A stretch of DNA of 62,437 nucleotides from Microcaldota archaeon. GTDB lineage: Archaea; Micrarchaeota; Micrarchaeia; Anstonellales; Anstonellaceae. This document shows positions 60,618 through 62,437 of the stretch, one piece after another; the stretch's first letter is position 1, and the number at the start of each line of letters is the position of its first letter. The DNA lies in contig JAKAJC010000006.1 of the NCBI GenBank assembly GCA_021814005.1, forward strand, positions 1 to 62,437. Direction: 5' to 3'. The position numbers and the translations under genes are program-made. The notes below the pieces were generated by a model, which saw only the letters and a list, made by a program, of their open reading frames with translations, was not told where the DNA came from and did not search any database.

Positions 60618-62437
60618 ATGCTCGAATCATTTCATCCGCGCTGGATAGACGAGCCGCCCCACCCTCCCCAGTATGACGATTCACTTGAGATGGAGCCGGC
60701 TTTGCGCGAAATATTACGCAACCGCGGCATCAAGCGCCTCTACGACCACCAGACAAAGGCCATCCGCCTCGTTCGTCAAGGCAAGGATTTGGTGCTCATG
60801 GCCCCCACTGCGGCAGGCAAAACCGAGTGCTACATGGTGCCTGTTGCGGAAGCGGCCATGAAGGGCGGCTGCTCTCTTCTTCTTTTTCCAACCAAAGCGC
60901 TTTCCAGAGACCAGTGGAACAGAATAAGGGAATTCAATCTTCTTGGAGTGCGCTCGGCAGTCTATGACGGCGACACGCCAACAAGCCAGCGCACCAAAAT
61001 AAGGGGCGACTTTCCCCACGTCATCATCACCAATGTTGACATGCTCCACTACATGCTTCTCAATTCGCGCCTCTGGCGCCCATTTTTTGCGCGCCTCCAA
61101 TACGTTGTGGTGGACGAAATTCACGCCTATTCAGGCACGCTGGGCTCGCATGTGGCAAATGTGCTGTGGCGTCTGCAGCGTTTGCTCAAATTCATACGCG
61201 CCAACCCGCACGCTTTGGGCAAAAAAACAAAAACAAAAGAAAAAAAAGAAAACGGCAAGAAAACCAAGAGCCGGCCTTCGGACAAATCCGCCACGGCAGC
61301 CGACAAATCCCAAACACGGCTTTTCGAACTGAATTTAGACGAATCAGATGTCCGCGCATCAATAAGCAACGAATTTCACACTGCAGATTCGATTCCCAAG
61401 TCTGCCGAGCCGGACGCGGCTGATTCTTCATCCATTCACACCCAATTCATCTGCTCATCTGCCACAATCGGCAATGCGCTCGAATTCGCCCAATTGATTA
61501 CGGGGCGTGACAATTTTGCGCTGGTGCACGGCACCGGCGCGCCAAGAGGCCTCATACACCACGCGGTGGTGAGCGAGTCGGACGAGAGCGTGGTGAGCAC
61601 CTGCCTTAAACTGGCAAAAGAAATGGACAAAAAAACCCTCATCTTCGGCAATTCGCACAACATGGTGGAGCGCCTCGGGCTCGTAGGCTCGCGCATGGAT
61701 TTGCCCATGGCAGTCTACCGCTCCGGCCTGCCTCCAGATTCACGAAGGGATTTGGAGGCAGCATTTCATTCAGGCCGCATCCGCGTGCTGGCGGCAACAA
61801 GCGCACTTGAGTTAGGCATGGATGTTGGCGATGCCGAAGCTGCCGTGTTGGCCGGCTTTCCGGGCACAGTCACCCGCCTGCGCCAGCGCATAGGCCGTGT
61901 AGGAAGAAAGGGACAGGACAGCTACGCAATTTTGGTGGCGCGCGACAATCCCCTCGATCAGTATTATGCGTCAAATCCGGCTGTTTATCTGCAGGGCAAG
62001 GCGGAGAACTGCCACGCAAAGCCCGACAATCCGCACGTGCGCCTCTGGCACATTCTTTCTGCAGCGCGCGACGCGCCTCTTGACGAGGCCGAATTGTCGG
62101 AGGCAGACCGTCCTCTTTGCACTAAACTGGTGGAAGAGCAATTGTTGCGCGAGTGGGGCGGCCACTATTCGGCAACAGTTGCAGGCATCAAAAAAGCCCA
62201 AACCCTCTCGCTGCGCAATGCGGGCGGCCGCGTGCGCATAATGGATGGCGAGAGCGGCAAATTCTTGGGCGAGCGCGAAGAATCCATAGCAATCGGCGAG
62301 CTTTACCCTGGCGCCATCTACCTTATCGGCGGAAAGCGCTACCGCTCGCAGGCAATCGATTTGGAGGAGGGCGTGGCAAAGGTGGTGCGCCTTCATGACG
62401 AAGAGCCCTATTACACCCAGGCCCTGCGCAAGAAAAC
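60618..62437 (+). CDS. SF2 helicase, MrfA/YprA-like (3' end outside window)
   Basis: The frame is open from the ATG at 60618 to the window edge, 606 codons, so the C-terminus is missing. Helicase motifs: APTAAGKTECY (I), DEIHAYSGTLGSHVANVLWRLQRL (II, DEIH plus the family's signature), SATIGNALEFAQLI (III), then LIFGNSHNMVERL, TSALELGMDVGD (V) and RQRIGRVGRKGQ (VI). This order and the GSHVANVLWRL phrase match the YprA/MrfA (DUF1998) DNA-repair helicases. Between motifs II and III there is a ~95-residue Lys/Glu/Ser-rich insertion. It probably unwinds DNA with 3'-5' polarity, as the family does. Confidence 0.9.
   Translation, partial: MLESFHPRWIDEPPHPPQYDDSLEMEPALREILRNRGIKRLYDHQTKAIRLVRQGKDLVLMAPTAAGKTECYMVPVAEAAMKGGCSLLLFPTKALSRDQWNRIREFNLLGVRSAVYDGDTPTSQRTKIRGDFPHVIITNVDMLHYMLLNSRLWRPFFARLQYVVVDEIHAYSGTLGSHVANVLWRLQRLLKFIRANPHALGKKTKTKEKKENGKKTKSRPSDKSATAADKSQTRLFELNLDESDVRASISNEFHTADSIPKSAEPDAADSSSIHTQFICSSATIGNALEFAQLITGRDNFALVHGTGAPRGLIHHAVVSESDESVVSTCLKLAKEMDKKTLIFGNSHNMVERLGLVGSRMDLPMAVYRSGLPPDSRRDLEAAFHSGRIRVLAATSALELGMDVGDAEAAVLAGFPGTVTRLRQRIGRVGRKGQDSYAILVARDNPLDQYYASNPAVYLQGKAENCHAKPDNPHVRLWHILSAARDAPLDEAELSEADRPLCTKLVEEQLLREWGGHYSATVAGIKKAQTLSLRNAGGRVRIMDGESGKFLGEREESIAIGELYPGAIYLIGGKRYRSQAIDLEEGVAKVVRLHDEEPYYTQALRKK

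Overview
The window looks like chromosomal DNA of a DPANN archaeon, most likely a micrarchaeote. Archaeal markers are aIF2-gamma, ribosomal protein S6e, an archaeal-type glutamyl-tRNA synthetase, a type 2 isopentenyl-diphosphate isomerase, a GT3-type glycogen synthase and TATA boxes about 25 nt upstream of many start codons. The most telling gene is a 394-residue, multi-unit tRNA-splicing endonuclease resembling the epsilon-2 type described from ARMAN/Micrarchaeota. An intron-containing tRNA-Arg(CCU) lies in the same window. The DNA is GC-rich and gene-dense, with many genes abutting or overlapping by a base. The lineage call is an inference from gene content.

Layout. 1-8.2 kb: argH, two unrecognised proteins (one transglutaminase-like), the tRNA endonuclease, aIF2-gamma/S6e and small unknowns. 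8.3-15.2 kb: a MgtA-like P-type ATPase, a stand-alone asparagine-synthase-type PP-loop enzyme, a lipoprotein, the tRNA, a DUF2085-like membrane protein and a surface protein. 15.2-20.6 kb: a winged-helix regulator followed by grpE-dnaK-dnaJ and a methyltransferase. 20.7-23.8 kb: a tandem LOG-domain protein, a minimal MGMT-like protein and an M24 peptidase. 23.8-42.0 kb: the most unusual region (below). 42.1-49.2 kb: argF, a phospholipase-D-like protein, glycogen synthase, small membrane proteins and an Lrp-type regulator divergent from glnA. 49.4-62.4 kb: membrane and transport genes, a MEMO-like protein, fni, gltX, a very basic protein, a Tat-exported pair, a DsbA-like oxidoreductase and an SF2 helicase cut by the window end.

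The 23.8-42.0 kb region is two divergent gene arrays around a short promoter region with 9-nt tandem repeats. Leftward lie a giant protein of about 1,877 residues (signal peptide, one early membrane segment, two identically spaced zinc-finger-like motifs), a 982-residue Cys-rich lipoprotein ending in a lytic-transglycosylase-like domain, and an L,D-transpeptidase-like protein. Rightward lie six consecutive polytopic membrane proteins, almost without gaps, that share two sequence blocks and, in five of six, a similar C-terminus; they appear to be tandem paralogs. Polytopic membrane subunits next to cell-wall-type hydrolases recall VirB6/VirB1 of type IV secretion, but no ATPase is visible here. 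I regard it as a candidate undescribed envelope-spanning or cell-contact apparatus.

Across the window, first genes of transcription units tend to look leaderless, while downstream genes carry GGTGA/GAGG ribosome-binding sites. GC-rich palindromes, often centred on CTCGAG and followed by T-tracts, mark several gene ends.
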